Origin: Oceanospirillaceae bacterium | Lineage (GTDB): Bacteria; Pseudomonadota; Gammaproteobacteria; Pseudomonadales; Balneatricaceae | Length of the DNA stretch: 64,000 nucleotides | NCBI GenBank assembly: GCA_024640955.1 | Contig: JAHEDZ010000008.1 | Coordinates: forward strand, 51,057 to 115,056 | Direction: 5' to 3' | Part shown: positions 44,523 through 53,765 of the stretch, one piece after another | How positions within the stretch are numbered: position 1 is the stretch's first letter | How the letters are laid out: each line of letters opens with the position of its first letter | The notes under the pieces: model-generated | Told to the model about the DNA's origin: nothing | Database searches by the model: none | What the model saw: only the letters and a program-made list of their open reading frames with translations | Program-made: the position numbers and the translations under genes

Positions 44523-45729
44523 TGGCCACCCCTCGCAACGCATCCACAGGATCCATTCGCGATGCTTTACGCGCCGGCAGCCAAGCAAACAGTAGTGCAA
44601 CACCGATAGCCACACTGACTGCGCTGACTAGTGCCCAGAGTGGGATTTGCAGTGGCATAGCGGGCCAGTTGAGGTGCGCCAGTGTCAGTAGGATGACTGC
44701 TAGGATGACCCCGAGTAGAGCGCCTATCAGCGCCAAAATCCCGGCTTCGAGCAGAAATAGCCCCAATACTGTCTGCTGCGGCGCACCCAAAGCCTTAAGC
44801 AGACCGATCTCTGCCGTGCGCTGGGTTACGCTAATCAGGGTGATATTCATAATCAATACGCCGGCGACCAGCAGGCTTATGGATGCAATTCCCACTACGG
44901 CGGCTGTCAGTACTCCGAGTATCTGGTTGAAGGTGGAGAGCAGGGCGTCCTGCGTAATAAGGGTGACATCGGGTTCTCCCGCATGCCGACTGGCAATCAG
45001 GTTTAGCATGGCCGGCTGCACCGTTTTGAGTTGATCCGCAGAGTAGAGTTTGATGATCAGTCGAAAGAGCCCCGGCGAATTGAACAACTGCTGCGATGCC
45101 TGAATCGGAATAATCACGGCGTTACTCATATCGGTACCGAGTGACACCCCAGAGGGCTCCAGTACGCCGGTGATTCGAAAGCGCCGATCGCCCAAACGGA
45201 TCCACTCTCCCAGAGGGCTTGATGCGGGAAAGAGCTCCTGTGCGACCCCTGCGCCGATAATTGCGACTGGTGAGCGAGTTTGATCTGAACTCATCGGCAG
45301 ATTTCGCCCCTGTTGTAGGCTAAGTCCGCGCAGCTCAAGCAGACGCTCATTGCTACCTAGCACAATGAGTTCGCGATTCAGCCCCCCGGCGTAGGCCTCG
45401 CTCAGGCCTGCGATCAACGGCACAGTGTATTCAACCTCAGCCAAGCGATTTAGTGCGGCAGCGTCCTCCAGTGTCAGGTCGCGCGAGGACTCACCGGTTA
45501 ACGGGGGCAGTCCTCCCTGAGTCTCCTTGCGCCCTGGCAGCATGATTAGCGTATCCTTGCCGAGAAGTGAAAACTCCTGCAGGACAAACTTGCGCGCACC
45601 CTCTGACAGGCCAGTCAGTAGCAGTACGGACATCACGCCAATACTCACGGCTAGCAGTGCCATTAGCGTGCGGAATTTCTGCCGTAAAAATAGCTGCAGG
45701 CTGAATGCGAGCTGGTCAGAGAGGCGCAT
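44512..45729 (-). CDS. ABC exporter permease, MacB/FtsX type (first)
   Basis: 405 residues of the same architecture as its downstream neighbour: helix 1 (RTLMALLAVSIGVMSVLLLTGL), a periplasmic PCD domain, three C-terminal helices and TAEIGLLKALGAPQQTVLGLF. The sequences are related but clearly distinct, consistent with an old duplication. The ATG at 45729 has AAAGG upstream and overlaps the end of the ATPase gene, so the set is coupled. Confidence 0.87.
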   Translation of the reverse strand: MRLSDQLAFSLQLFLRQKFRTLMALLAVSIGVMSVLLLTGLSEGARKFVLQEFSLLGKDTLIMLPGRKETQGGLPPLTGESSRDLTLEDAAALNRLAEVEYTVPLIAGLSEAYAGGLNRELIVLGSNERLLELRGLSLQQGRNLPMSSDQTRSPVAIIGAGVAQELFPASSPLGEWIRLGDRRFRITGVLEPSGVSLGTDMSNAVIIPIQASQQLFNSPGLFRLIIKLYSADQLKTVQPAMLNLIASRHAGEPDVTLITQDALLSTFNQILGVLTAAVVGIASISLLVAGVLIMNITLISVTQRTAEIGLLKALGAPQQTVLGLFLLEAGILALIGALLGVILAVILLTLAHLNWPAMPLQIPLWALVSAVSVAIGVALLFAWLPARKASRMDPVDALRGVANAN

Positions 45730-46420
45730 CGCTGGTTTCACCTTTGCTAAGGACGCTCTCCGAGCTCAGTTGCCCATCAACCATCAGCAGTTGGCGCTCT
45801 GCTCGCGCACCAAGGTCGGCATCGTGGGTCACAACAACGAGTGTGATGCCGTCGTTGTTGAGCTGTTCGAGCAGCTCTACAACGCTGGCGCCCGAATGCG
45901 AGTCGAGGTTGCCGGTCGGTTCATCAGCTAGTAGCAGTCTGGGTTGGGTTATTACTGCGCGAGCGATAGCGATACGTTGGCGTTGGCCACCCGATAGCTG
46001 TTGTGGGCGCTGATGGAGGAAGCGCTCGAGTCCCAGTTTTATGAGCAGTTCACTGGCGCGTTCACGCCGCAGGCTCGGGTCTGTGCCGGCTAGTGTCAGC
46101 GGCAGCTCCACGTTCTCTAGCGCTGTTAGCCGGTCGATTAGATGATAGGCCTGGAAGACAAAGCCGATCTGGTTGTTTCTAAGTTTGGCGCGCTCGGCCT
46201 CACCAAGCGTTGTAGTTTCGACCCCATCAAAACGGAAACTGCCGCTGGTTGGTGTATCGAGCAGCCCGAGTTGGTTGAGCAATGTCGATTTTCCGGAACC
46301 GGAGGGGCCCATCACGCTGATGTAGTCGCCAGCGGCGATATTGATACTGAACTGGTCCAGCGCTTTGACCTCCTCGCCGCCGAGCAGGTAGTGCCGGCTC
46401 AGTGCTTGTAGCTCGATCAC
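45716..46420 (-). CDS. ABC exporter ATPase (MacB/LolD type)
   Basis: A 234-residue nucleotide-binding domain: Walker A GPSGSGKST (about 40-48), Q-loop FVFQAYHLIDRL, signature LSGGQRQRIAIARA, Walker B LLLADEPTGNLDS and H-loop VVTHD. This separate-ATPase form matches the MacB/LolCDE superfamily. It drives the two FtsX-type permeases encoded downstream and overlaps the adaptor gene by 4 bases. Confidence 0.94.
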   Translation of the reverse strand: MIELQALSRHYLLGGEEVKALDQFSINIAAGDYISVMGPSGSGKSTLLNQLGLLDTPTSGSFRFDGVETTTLGEAERAKLRNNQIGFVFQAYHLIDRLTALENVELPLTLAGTDPSLRRERASELLIKLGLERFLHQRPQQLSGGQRQRIAIARAVITQPRLLLADEPTGNLDSHSGASVVELLEQLNNDGITLVVVTHDADLGARAERQLLMVDGQLSSESVLSKGETSDAPL

Positions 46421-47547
46421 TGCGGAGTTACCTGAGCCTCGAGCAGCTCATCGAGGTTCTCTAGGCGAACCAGTATTTGATCACCAGCTTGGATACCTGA
46501 ACTAACCTCGCTCCAGCTCCAGTTACTCAGACCCACCTCAACAGCGACCTTTTCAAGTTTTGATTTCTGTGGGTTGAAGCGCACGATATGATTACCCCCG
46601 AGCAGCGCTTCGGTCGGTACGCGTACCACAGGATCTGCATGGCCCGTGACAATCTCCACATCGGCGCTGTAGCCAACTAAGAGCTTCACCTCCTCCGGTG
46701 GGTTAACCAACATCACCTCGATATCCAGGGTTCGCGCCTGTTTCTCGAGTGCTGATACCCGAGTGCCGGTGCGACTTACCGCACCGTTGAATATCAGACC
46801 GCGAAAGGCATCCAGCGTTACGCGAGTTGGTTGACCTACTTCGACGCGGGAGGCTTCAACCTCATCAATCGGGGCTTCGATGTAGAGACAGCTGTCATCT
46901 ATGAGTTCGATTGCTGGAGGCGTCTGGATTCCTGGTGGAGAGGGGGTGGCGATTTCGCCGATATCGCCATTAACGGCGGCGATTGTGCCTTTAAATGGTG
47001 CGTAAAGGCGGGTGTTTTCGAGTTGAAGCTGGGCGAGCTGTTCAGCGGCCTCTGCATGCTGGCGCATCGCCTTGCTTTGGCTACAGCTCAGCCCTTTGAG
47101 ATGGGCATCGGTCTTTAGTTGATCAAGGCGCTCGATAGAGACCAGTTTCTGTTTGAACAGTGACTCAGTCCGGTCAGCCTCGCGATCCGCAAGTGCCGCG
47201 GCGTTGCAGCTGCGCTGCTGCTCAATCTGTGCTGCTAACAAGTCCGCAGAGGCGAGTGCTAGTCGTGCCTCTTCGGTGTTGTTATCCAGCTCTAGCAGTA
47301 GCTGATCAGCTTTAACCGAGTCACCCTCATCAACGTAGAGTTTAGCAACCCGCCCACCGACTCCGAGTGATAGTGCTGAGCTTTTGCAGGCGAACACGGT
47401 CCCGGCGCGGCTGTTGGCCGAGATGCGCTCGACCAGACCCGTTTCGACAGTATGTAACTGCACAGTTTGTTTGGGGGGCGGCTTGAACTGCCACCAGCCG
47501 GTAGCAGCGATAATCACCGCAAAAAGGGGTAACCAGATTGTGCGCAC
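46417..47547 (-). CDS. HlyD/MacA-family periplasmic adaptor with extra cysteines
   Basis: 376 residues: N-terminal membrane anchor (about 3-20), barrel and lipoyl half (GGRVAKLYVDEGDSVKADQLL), a helical hairpin (about 90-165) and the return half LYAPFKGTIAAVNGDIGE, then further beta domains. It should connect the ABC exporter to an outer-membrane channel. Four Cys lie in the predicted periplasmic part (FACKSS, QRSCNA, GLSCSQ, DDSCLY), unusual for this family and suitable for two disulfides. First gene of the exporter operon. Confidence 0.87.
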   Translation of the reverse strand: MRTIWLPLFAVIIAATGWWQFKPPPKQTVQLHTVETGLVERISANSRAGTVFACKSSALSLGVGGRVAKLYVDEGDSVKADQLLLELDNNTEEARLALASADLLAAQIEQQRSCNAAALADREADRTESLFKQKLVSIERLDQLKTDAHLKGLSCSQSKAMRQHAEAAEQLAQLQLENTRLYAPFKGTIAAVNGDIGEIATPSPPGIQTPPAIELIDDSCLYIEAPIDEVEASRVEVGQPTRVTLDAFRGLIFNGAVSRTGTRVSALEKQARTLDIEVMLVNPPEEVKLLVGYSADVEIVTGHADPVVRVPTEALLGGNHIVRFNPQKSKLEKVAVEVGLSNWSWSEVSSGIQAGDQILVRLENLDELLEAQVTPQ

Positions 47548-47603
47548 AGTATGCTTCCTTTCACTCTAGGAGTCCTCCTAAGGGACTCTAATGTTGGCTA
47601 GAG

Positions 47604-48029
47604 CTAGCTGGGCATCCTGTGGTTATGCACCTCCCAGCCAGCGTCGCGCCGTTGTTTGAAACTCTCGCGGCTGGCCGCAAGAATTTCAGGATCTTGAATT
47701 ACGATCTCAGCCACGCGTGCAAAGCGAGCTGCCAACGCCGGGGTTGTGATAGCGAGATTAATCAGGAGATCCGCCTCAATATCCACCTCGGCATCCGTGC
47801 TCAGCGTTATCCGCGCCTTGAGCTCTTGTCCCAGTATAGTATGTGGTAGAAAAGCTTCCGGCTTGAACGACCAAAGTCTTTGATCTAATTGAGCTAGGTC
47901 AGCTTCGGAGGGCAGATGGATGTGTATCGACATCCGATCTTTGGTGAGTTTGTCACAGAGGCGACATACAAACAGCTCGCGGCTGTCGTAGTCGCTCTGC
48001 GGCAAAACGTAGTAGTCAGCGCGTGGCAC
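47604..48029 (-). CDS. holC: DNA polymerase III subunit chi
   Basis: 141 residues matching HolC: MPRADYYVLPQS, then FVCRLCDKLTKDRMSIHIHLPSE, then LWSFKPEAFLPHT and a C-terminal strand RDAGWEVHNHRM. Chi binds SSB and links the clamp loader to single-stranded DNA. The GTG start lies one base after the pepA stop codon. The pepA-holC(-valS) order is common in gammaproteobacteria. Here the exporter operon sits between holC and valS. Confidence 0.9.
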   Translation of the reverse strand: MPRADYYVLPQSDYDSRELFVCRLCDKLTKDRMSIHIHLPSEADLAQLDQRLWSFKPEAFLPHTILGQELKARITLSTDAEVDIEADLLINLAITTPALAARFARVAEIVIQDPEILAASRESFKQRRDAGWEVHNHRMPS

Positions 48030-49526
48030 TTAAGACTCTTTCTCTTCAGCGATATCAAGCAGGTACTGACACAGCAGCGGCACACAGCGGCCGGTTGCAC
48101 CCTTGGCTTTGCCTGAGTTCCATGCGACACCAGCGATATCCAGGTGCGCCCAGGCAAACTTCTTAGCGAAGCGTGACAGGAAGCAGGCGGCAGTGATGGT
48201 GCCGGCTGGGCGACCACCAATATTGGCGATATCGGCAAAGTTTGAATCCAACTGCTGCTGATACTCATCCCAGAGTGGTAGCTGCCAAGCGCGATCGCCC
48301 GCATACTGGCCCGCATCCAGAATCTTGTCGGCCAGCTCTTGATTGTTAGACATCAGGCCAGTCGCTTGATTGCCTAGCGCGATGATACAGGCGCCTGTCA
48401 GGGTTGCGACATCGATCACGCTCTGTGGCTCGAAGCGCTCGACGTAGGTGAGTGCGTCACACAACACCAAACGCCCCTCGGCATCGGTGTTGAGGATCTC
48501 AACGGTCTGGCCCGACAGGGTGGTTACGACGTCGCCCGGTTTGGTAGCGCGATCACTTGGCATATTCTCCGCCGCAGCAACCAGCACGACCAGGTTGATA
48601 GGTAGCGCCATCTCGGCGATCGCTTCAATGGTACCGAGCACGCTGGCTGCGCCACACATGTCGAACTTCATCTCATCCATCTCAGCGCCCGGTTTGAGGC
48701 TGATGCCGCCGGTGTCAAAAGTGATCCCTTTGCCGACTAGCGCGTGTGGCTTCTCAGACTCATCAGCACCGTTGTACTTCAAAACGAGTAGACGCGGAGG
48801 AACAGCGCTACCTTTGCCGACCGCCATCAGCGCACCCATGCCCAGCTCGGTCATCTGGTTCTCATCTAGCACTTCGACGCTAATGGACTCGAACTCAGAC
48901 GCAAGGTTCTGTGCGTGCTCAGCCAGATAGAGTGGCGTGCAGATATTGCCAGGCAGGTTGCCCAATTCACGTGCACTGCTAACACCGTTGGCGATTGCAA
49001 CGCCGTCTAACAGGGCCCCCTCAGCTACCTCAACCTGCTCCTCTTGGGTCAGAATGTGAATGTGCTCGAGTTTGATCGGGTCCGCTTTTTTGCTCTTGGT
49101 CGCATCGTAGCTGTAGAGAGCTGCTGAGCTCCACATGGTAATATGGCGCGTGTCGCGGTAGATATCGTCATCATCAGATGAGGTGCAGTCCAGTGCGAAA
49201 ACCGCCGAGCTGACGCCGAGTTTGGTGATCACGCCGGTGGTGCTGGTGATCAGTGTCTGTTGTTTAGGTAGGGAGCGCTCTCCAGCTTTGCCCAGACCCA
49301 GCAGAATAACTCGTTTGGCAGCGACACCCGGTAGCGAGCGCAGCAACTGAGATTCGCCATTCTTACCACTAAAATCACCGGCATCAATCAGCGCTCGGAT
49401 GTAACCACTACTCGCCGTATCAATAGCATCGGCGGTTGGGGTGAATTCAGCATCGGCACCGACGCCGATGATTAGACATTCAGTTTCAATCTCAGCGGGC
49501 GAAGCGGTGATAATTTCGAAGTCCAT
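48030..49526 (-). CDS. pepA: Leucyl aminopeptidase (cytosol aminopeptidase)
   Basis: A 498-residue M17 zinc aminopeptidase removing N-terminal residues. The C-terminal catalytic domain has VGKGITFDTGGISLKPG with metal-binding Lys and Asp, the family signature NTDAEGRLVL, and the bicarbonate-site region. The N-terminal domain (1-165) is less conserved. In E. coli PepA also works in plasmid resolution and carAB control. Divergent from lptF. Confidence 0.96.
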   Translation of the reverse strand: MDFEIITASPAEIETECLIIGVGADAEFTPTADAIDTASSGYIRALIDAGDFSGKNGESQLLRSLPGVAAKRVILLGLGKAGERSLPKQQTLITSTTGVITKLGVSSAVFALDCTSSDDDDIYRDTRHITMWSSAALYSYDATKSKKADPIKLEHIHILTQEEQVEVAEGALLDGVAIANGVSSARELGNLPGNICTPLYLAEHAQNLASEFESISVEVLDENQMTELGMGALMAVGKGSAVPPRLLVLKYNGADESEKPHALVGKGITFDTGGISLKPGAEMDEMKFDMCGAASVLGTIEAIAEMALPINLVVLVAAAENMPSDRATKPGDVVTTLSGQTVEILNTDAEGRLVLCDALTYVERFEPQSVIDVATLTGACIIALGNQATGLMSNNQELADKILDAGQYAGDRAWQLPLWDEYQQQLDSNFADIANIGGRPAGTITAACFLSRFAKKFAWAHLDIAGVAWNSGKAKGATGRCVPLLCQYLLDIAEEKES

Positions 49527-49653
49527 TGGGTTTCCTTAATAAGACACTTTAAAGGTCTCTTCGCGAGACATGGGCAGAGCTTTGCGCAATAATGCGGCAA
49601 TCATAGGCCAACTGGTTTCAATGTAAACCATCAGCAGGGATAAGGACACCGGG

Positions 49654-50763
49654 TTGATTATCTTTCGATACCTCTCACGCGAAGTGCTGCAAACTGCACT
49701 TGCCGTGACCAGTGTTCTGCTGTTGATTATCACAAGTACCCACCTAATTGGTTACCTAGCTGATGCCGCCGCCGGTGAAATTGCTACGTCGGTCGTGCTG
49801 CAACTGGTTTTCAATCGCATACCGCTGTTTCTTGAGTTGCTGCTCCCTCTAGGCCTGTTTCTGGGGATATTGATCTCTCATGGTCGCCTCTACCTTGATT
49901 CCGAGATGGTGGTGCTGCAAGCCTGCGGTATGAGCAACTGGCGCCTGCTTGGATACACCCTGGGACCGGGTTTGCTGCTTGCGCTGATTGTCGCTTTCGT
50001 CAGTCTTTATTTGACGCCTGCCGGAATGTTCAAAGCCAAAACCATTGTGGCAGAGCAGCAGAATCGCACCGAGCTGGATATGGTTATCCCGGGCGCATTC
50101 CAAACCTCAAAATCGGGGCAGGTGACCTACGCCCGCGAGATTGATGAGCAGGGGCGTTTGGTTGATCTTTTTATTAATGGTCGCACTCGCACCGGTGAGC
50201 CCTTTGTGCTGAGCGCACCGACCGGTGTCCAGCGCTTTATTGAGGGGCAGGGGCGATTTCTGATTCTCGAAAACGGTTACCGCTACCAGGGGCAGCCCAG
50301 CGTAGAGGTAGTAGAGGAACTCGGTTTTGGTGAGTATGGAGTTCGACTGCCCGACCCACAGCTCAGTGCGCCGATTCGCCACCTTGATGCGATACCGACA
50401 GCAGAACTGTTGAGTGCTACGGACGCACCGCGTGTCAGCCGTCTGCATTGGCGATTGTCGCTGCCTTTCCTAGCCATTGTAGTGGTGTTTCTAGCTGTAC
50501 CTTTGGCTAAGACGAGCCCACGTCGCGGGCGCTACGCCAAACTGATCCCTTCTATATTGATCTATCAGCTTTACGTTGCTGCATTAACGGGTGCGCGCTC
50601 CTCTGTGGAGCAAGGCGACTCTGGTCCCTGGATGATTTGGCTGGTACATCTGGTCGCACTGTTGCTAGCTTTGAGCTTTACCCGTTTCGAACGCTTGTGG
50701 CTGCTGGTACTGCACTATATGCCGCGTCTGCCGAAGCTCCGAGCTAAAGAGGCAGCCTCATGA
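49654..50763 (+). CDS. lptF: LPS export ABC transporter permease LptF
   Basis: 369 residues with six hydrophobic segments, three near each end, flanking a periplasmic beta-jellyroll (about 130-265). MIIFRYLSREVLQTALAVTS and HGRLYLDSEMVVLQACGMSNW are typical of LptF, and the coupling helix follows them. The start codon is TTG at 49654 with AAGGA 7 bases upstream. With LptG and LptB it extracts lipopolysaccharide from the inner membrane. It overlaps lptG by 4 bases and is divergent from pepA, the standard order. Confidence 0.95.
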   Translation: MIIFRYLSREVLQTALAVTSVLLLIITSTHLIGYLADAAAGEIATSVVLQLVFNRIPLFLELLLPLGLFLGILISHGRLYLDSEMVVLQACGMSNWRLLGYTLGPGLLLALIVAFVSLYLTPAGMFKAKTIVAEQQNRTELDMVIPGAFQTSKSGQVTYAREIDEQGRLVDLFINGRTRTGEPFVLSAPTGVQRFIEGQGRFLILENGYRYQGQPSVEVVEELGFGEYGVRLPDPQLSAPIRHLDAIPTAELLSATDAPRVSRLHWRLSLPFLAIVVVFLAVPLAKTSPRRGRYAKLIPSILIYQLYVAALTGARSSVEQGDSGPWMIWLVHLVALLLALSFTRFERLWLLVLHYMPRLPKLRAKEAAS

Positions 50764-51836
50764 TGTTGCTATCGCGTCTCGACCGCTATGTGGGTAGTCA
50801 TATACTCGGGGCCTTCTGTGTTGTGATGCTGGTTTTGCTAGGGTTGATGGGCATCTCAATGGTGCTGGATGAGCTGGGTGATGTGAACGACCGCTATCCG
50901 CTAAGTGCTGCGCTCTACTATGTTCTGCTTAGTCTGCCGGCGATGGCCTATCAGCTTTTACCGCTGGGAGCACTCACGGCGACCCTAGTGGGCTTGGGTA
51001 TCTTGGCAAGTAGCTCAGAGCTGACGGTGATGCGTGCCTCAGGCCTTTCACTGAACCGTCTTATTCTTACTGTCATAAAACCCGTCCTATTGTTGGCTGC
51101 AGCAGCACTGCTACTGACCGAGTTTGCTGTTCCGGTGGCTCAACAGAGCGCAGAGGGTTTTAAAGTTGAACGCCAAGGAGCGCGAGCCGCAGCCGAGCGT
51201 CAGGCTGGCGCATGGTACCGCGAACGGGATGCGTTTATACATGTAGACGCGATACTGCCGAGCGGCGAGCTGATCGGTGTTATGCAGCACCGTTTTGATG
51301 AAGAGAGTCGCTTGCTAGAGCGCCTCAGTGCAGAATCAGCACAATATGATGGAGCGGGTTGGACGCTGGAAGAGGTACAGCGTGTTACCTTTGCAGATGA
51401 TGGCTCGACGATGAATATAGAGTCGCTGCCGCTGTTGAACTGGAATACGGAGCTGACGCCGGAATTGCTTAGCGTGGTTCTAGTTGAACCGCGGTATCTG
51501 CCGGTATCGGATCTGGGTGAGTACTCGAGATACCTGCGCCAGCAGGGAGTCGACCCTAAACGCTACGACCTCGCCTACTGGAACAAGATGCTTCAGCCGC
51601 TATCAATTGTTGCGCTGGTGCTAGTGGGCACTGCGTTTATTTTTGGCCCGCTGCGCAGTGTTACGGTGGGTCAGAGAATACTGACTGGGGTTATCGTGGG
51701 TCTGGTGTTCAAGTTCAGCCAAGATCTGCTGGCGCCTGCGAGTCAGGTGCTGGGGTTTGCAGCCTTCTGGGCGGCGCTTATCCCTATTCTCGTAAGCGTT
51801 GCCTTCGCGGTTTACATGCTCGCGCGGGTTCGTTGA
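50760..51836 (+). CDS. lptG: LPS export ABC transporter permease LptG
   Basis: 358 residues with the same six-helix plus periplasmic jellyroll plan as LptF. LDRYVGSHILGAFCVVMLVL, LSLPAMAYQLLPLGALTATL and SSELTVMRASGLSLNRL are typical LptG motifs. Partner of LptF in the LptB2FG complex. Start overlaps the lptF stop (ATGA). Confidence 0.95.
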   Translation: MMLLSRLDRYVGSHILGAFCVVMLVLLGLMGISMVLDELGDVNDRYPLSAALYYVLLSLPAMAYQLLPLGALTATLVGLGILASSSELTVMRASGLSLNRLILTVIKPVLLLAAAALLLTEFAVPVAQQSAEGFKVERQGARAAAERQAGAWYRERDAFIHVDAILPSGELIGVMQHRFDEESRLLERLSAESAQYDGAGWTLEEVQRVTFADDGSTMNIESLPLLNWNTELTPELLSVVLVEPRYLPVSDLGEYSRYLRQQGVDPKRYDLAYWNKMLQPLSIVALVLVGTAFIFGPLRSVTVGQRILTGVIVGLVFKFSQDLLAPASQVLGFAAFWAALIPILVSVAFAVYMLARVR

Positions 51837-51855
51837 TTGCCTAGAGCTTGAGTCT

Positions 51856-52317
51856 TTACTTGCGTTGGGGTTTTGGTGTCCTAACGACTACGGAGTTTGA
51901 CCAGCGGTCATGCCAGGCGAGTTTTTCGTCGCTGGCCAGAATAAAGAAAAATCCCAGTCCGAAGCAGAGAAGAGATAATGCGCCGCCGAAGAAACGGATG
52001 AGTGCTTGGGTCCAGCTCAGTTTTCGACCGTCATGATTCTGCACTCTAAGGTGCCAGGCTAGCATGCCGAGTGTGCGTCCCGCTTTAGTCCAGCAGTAGC
52101 CGAAGAAGAGGAAGTTGGTGCACAGCAGTGCCGACTGAAGCCCCGCCTTGCCCAGTGGTGTGTCAATCGCTTCGCCACCATTGAGCCCAACAGCAATCAG
52201 TACAACCACCATCGAAATCGCCACGACCAGCAGCGTATCGTAGACGATAGCCAACAGGCGACGCGTTAGCGTGGCGGGCTTTACTTCGGACAGATCTGCA
52301 GTGAAATCTCTTGGCAT
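51856..52317 (-). CDS. RDD-family membrane protein
   Basis: 153 residues with three hydrophobic segments. The N-terminal LTRRLLAIVYDTLLVVAISM is the R-x-x-A-x-x-x-D RDD motif, and GRTLGMLAWHLRVQNHDGRKLSW plus ALSLLCFGLGFF complete the domain. Some RDD proteins affect sodium or osmotic stress, but this one's role is unknown. It lies convergent with lptG. Confidence 0.87.
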   Translation of the reverse strand: MPRDFTADLSEVKPATLTRRLLAIVYDTLLVVAISMVVVLIAVGLNGGEAIDTPLGKAGLQSALLCTNFLFFGYCWTKAGRTLGMLAWHLRVQNHDGRKLSWTQALIRFFGGALSLLCFGLGFFFILASDEKLAWHDRWSNSVVVRTPKPQRK

Positions 52318-52369
52318 ATTGGGCTCCTCAAGTGCGGCGCTAGTGTATCAGAGTCAGGTTGAGAGCAGT

Positions 52370-52393
52370 AAAAAAAGCCCGCTAATGCGGGCT
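52370..52393 (-). terminator. Terminator of the YeeE/YedE gene
   Basis: A 7-bp GC stem AGCCCGC/GCGGGCT with TAAT loop, followed on the minus strand by six T residues, 40 bases after the stop codon. Confidence 0.85.
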
Positions 52394-52432
52394 GAGAGGT
52401 TTGCAACGTGCTATGTACGAGGATGGAACAAA

Positions 52433-53629
52433 TTAGGATTGGCCAAACAGTGGACGCAGTTTAGTGCCTAGGTAGCTGCCGGCGAATGCGCAGACTATCC
52501 ACAACCAGCCGTGCAGGCTGCCGGATAGGATGCCGCCAATAAACGCACCGATGTTACAACCAAATGCGATAGTGGCTCCATAGCCCAGCATTACGCCACC
52601 CAGTAAACCGCCGACGAGCTGTCGGAAGCTGAGCTTGAGGCTCAAAACCAGGCGGCCAGCGAGTGCTGCAGCAAAGAGCGCGCCGATGATCACACCGATG
52701 TTCATTAGAGAGCCGGCATCAGCGAGAACCGGTTCGAGCAAGGCCGTATCGCGTCCTGGCTGCATCCAGTAGGTTGTGAAATCTAGCTCCAGATCCCAGG
52801 CGAATGTTTCAGCCGCTTTGGCACCCCAGAGCGGGTAGGCTAGGGCAACTGACCAAGGACGCCCAATCATCGCTAGGGTCGCAAAGTTCAGAACTGCTAG
52901 ACCGACGCCGCCCCAAATCATGGGCCAAGGGCCCTTAATTAAACGAGAGAACAGCCCCGCTTCGTTGGCTGCTGGGCGCGTTTGGCTTGCGAACGAACGG
53001 GTTGCTAAGTAGATCAACCCAAAAACGGCAAGGTTTGCTGCGATCGCTGGCAGTACACCCAGTAGTTCAATCAAGTTGACGGGTGCAAGCTGAGGCAGGC
53101 TGGTCCACCACTCGTAGTCGAGCGTTGCCCAGAGCGCTCCGCCACCAAAACCAATAATGACCGGAACTGCTCTGATCTGGCCACCACCCAGATGATAAAG
53201 GTTGCCCGAACCACAGCCGTTCGCGATCTGCATTCCCACCCCAAAGATGAAGGCGCCGAAAACTACAGAGAGCCCTAGAGGACGGACAAATCCACTCACC
53301 GAGTTGCCGAAAAGTTCGCCAGCACCGAGCGCTGGGAAAAACATTAGAACACCTACCGACAGCAGCACTAACTGTGCCCGCAGTCCGGTGGCATCACGAT
53401 CTACAATCAATTTTCGCCAAGCCGTAGAGAAGCCGAACGATGCGTGGTAGAGGCAGAGGCCCAGGCCCATGCCAAGCAGAAGCAGCTGAGCTTCGAAGCT
53501 GCTCTGTTCAGACCAGACATAGTAGAGGGAAGCGGTAACCATCAGTGCCGCCAGAGCCAACCAAGCGCTCTTGCCTGCTGAATAGACAAGACCGGGGACT
53601 GATTGTGTTGAGTTAGATACTGCGCTCAT
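52433..53629 (-). CDS. YeeE/YedE-family transporter (thiosulfate-type)
   Basis: A 398-residue inner-membrane protein with about ten hydrophobic segments forming two similar halves. Each half carries the Cys motif of the family: VGMQIANGCGSGNLYHLGGG and TIAFGCNIGAFIGGIL. In the thiosulfate transporter TsuA such pore-lining cysteines relay the substrate. Sulfur-compound import is therefore likely, the exact substrate not. It has its own terminator and no TusA-like partner beside it. Confidence 0.85.
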   Translation of the reverse strand: MSAVSNSTQSVPGLVYSAGKSAWLALAALMVTASLYYVWSEQSSFEAQLLLLGMGLGLCLYHASFGFSTAWRKLIVDRDATGLRAQLVLLSVGVLMFFPALGAGELFGNSVSGFVRPLGLSVVFGAFIFGVGMQIANGCGSGNLYHLGGGQIRAVPVIIGFGGGALWATLDYEWWTSLPQLAPVNLIELLGVLPAIAANLAVFGLIYLATRSFASQTRPAANEAGLFSRLIKGPWPMIWGGVGLAVLNFATLAMIGRPWSVALAYPLWGAKAAETFAWDLELDFTTYWMQPGRDTALLEPVLADAGSLMNIGVIIGALFAAALAGRLVLSLKLSFRQLVGGLLGGVMLGYGATIAFGCNIGAFIGGILSGSLHGWLWIVCAFAGSYLGTKLRPLFGQS

Positions 53630-53765
53630 TCTTTACTCCAGGTTGAATCAGCGCAGTTTACGGATTGGGAGGGAAAGGATCCAAGAATGAATCAGAACAT
53701 TTTAATTTCGTTTAGTTATTAAAACGCCCTGGTATAGATCTAGCGGTGCTATATAGGGTCGGTTA

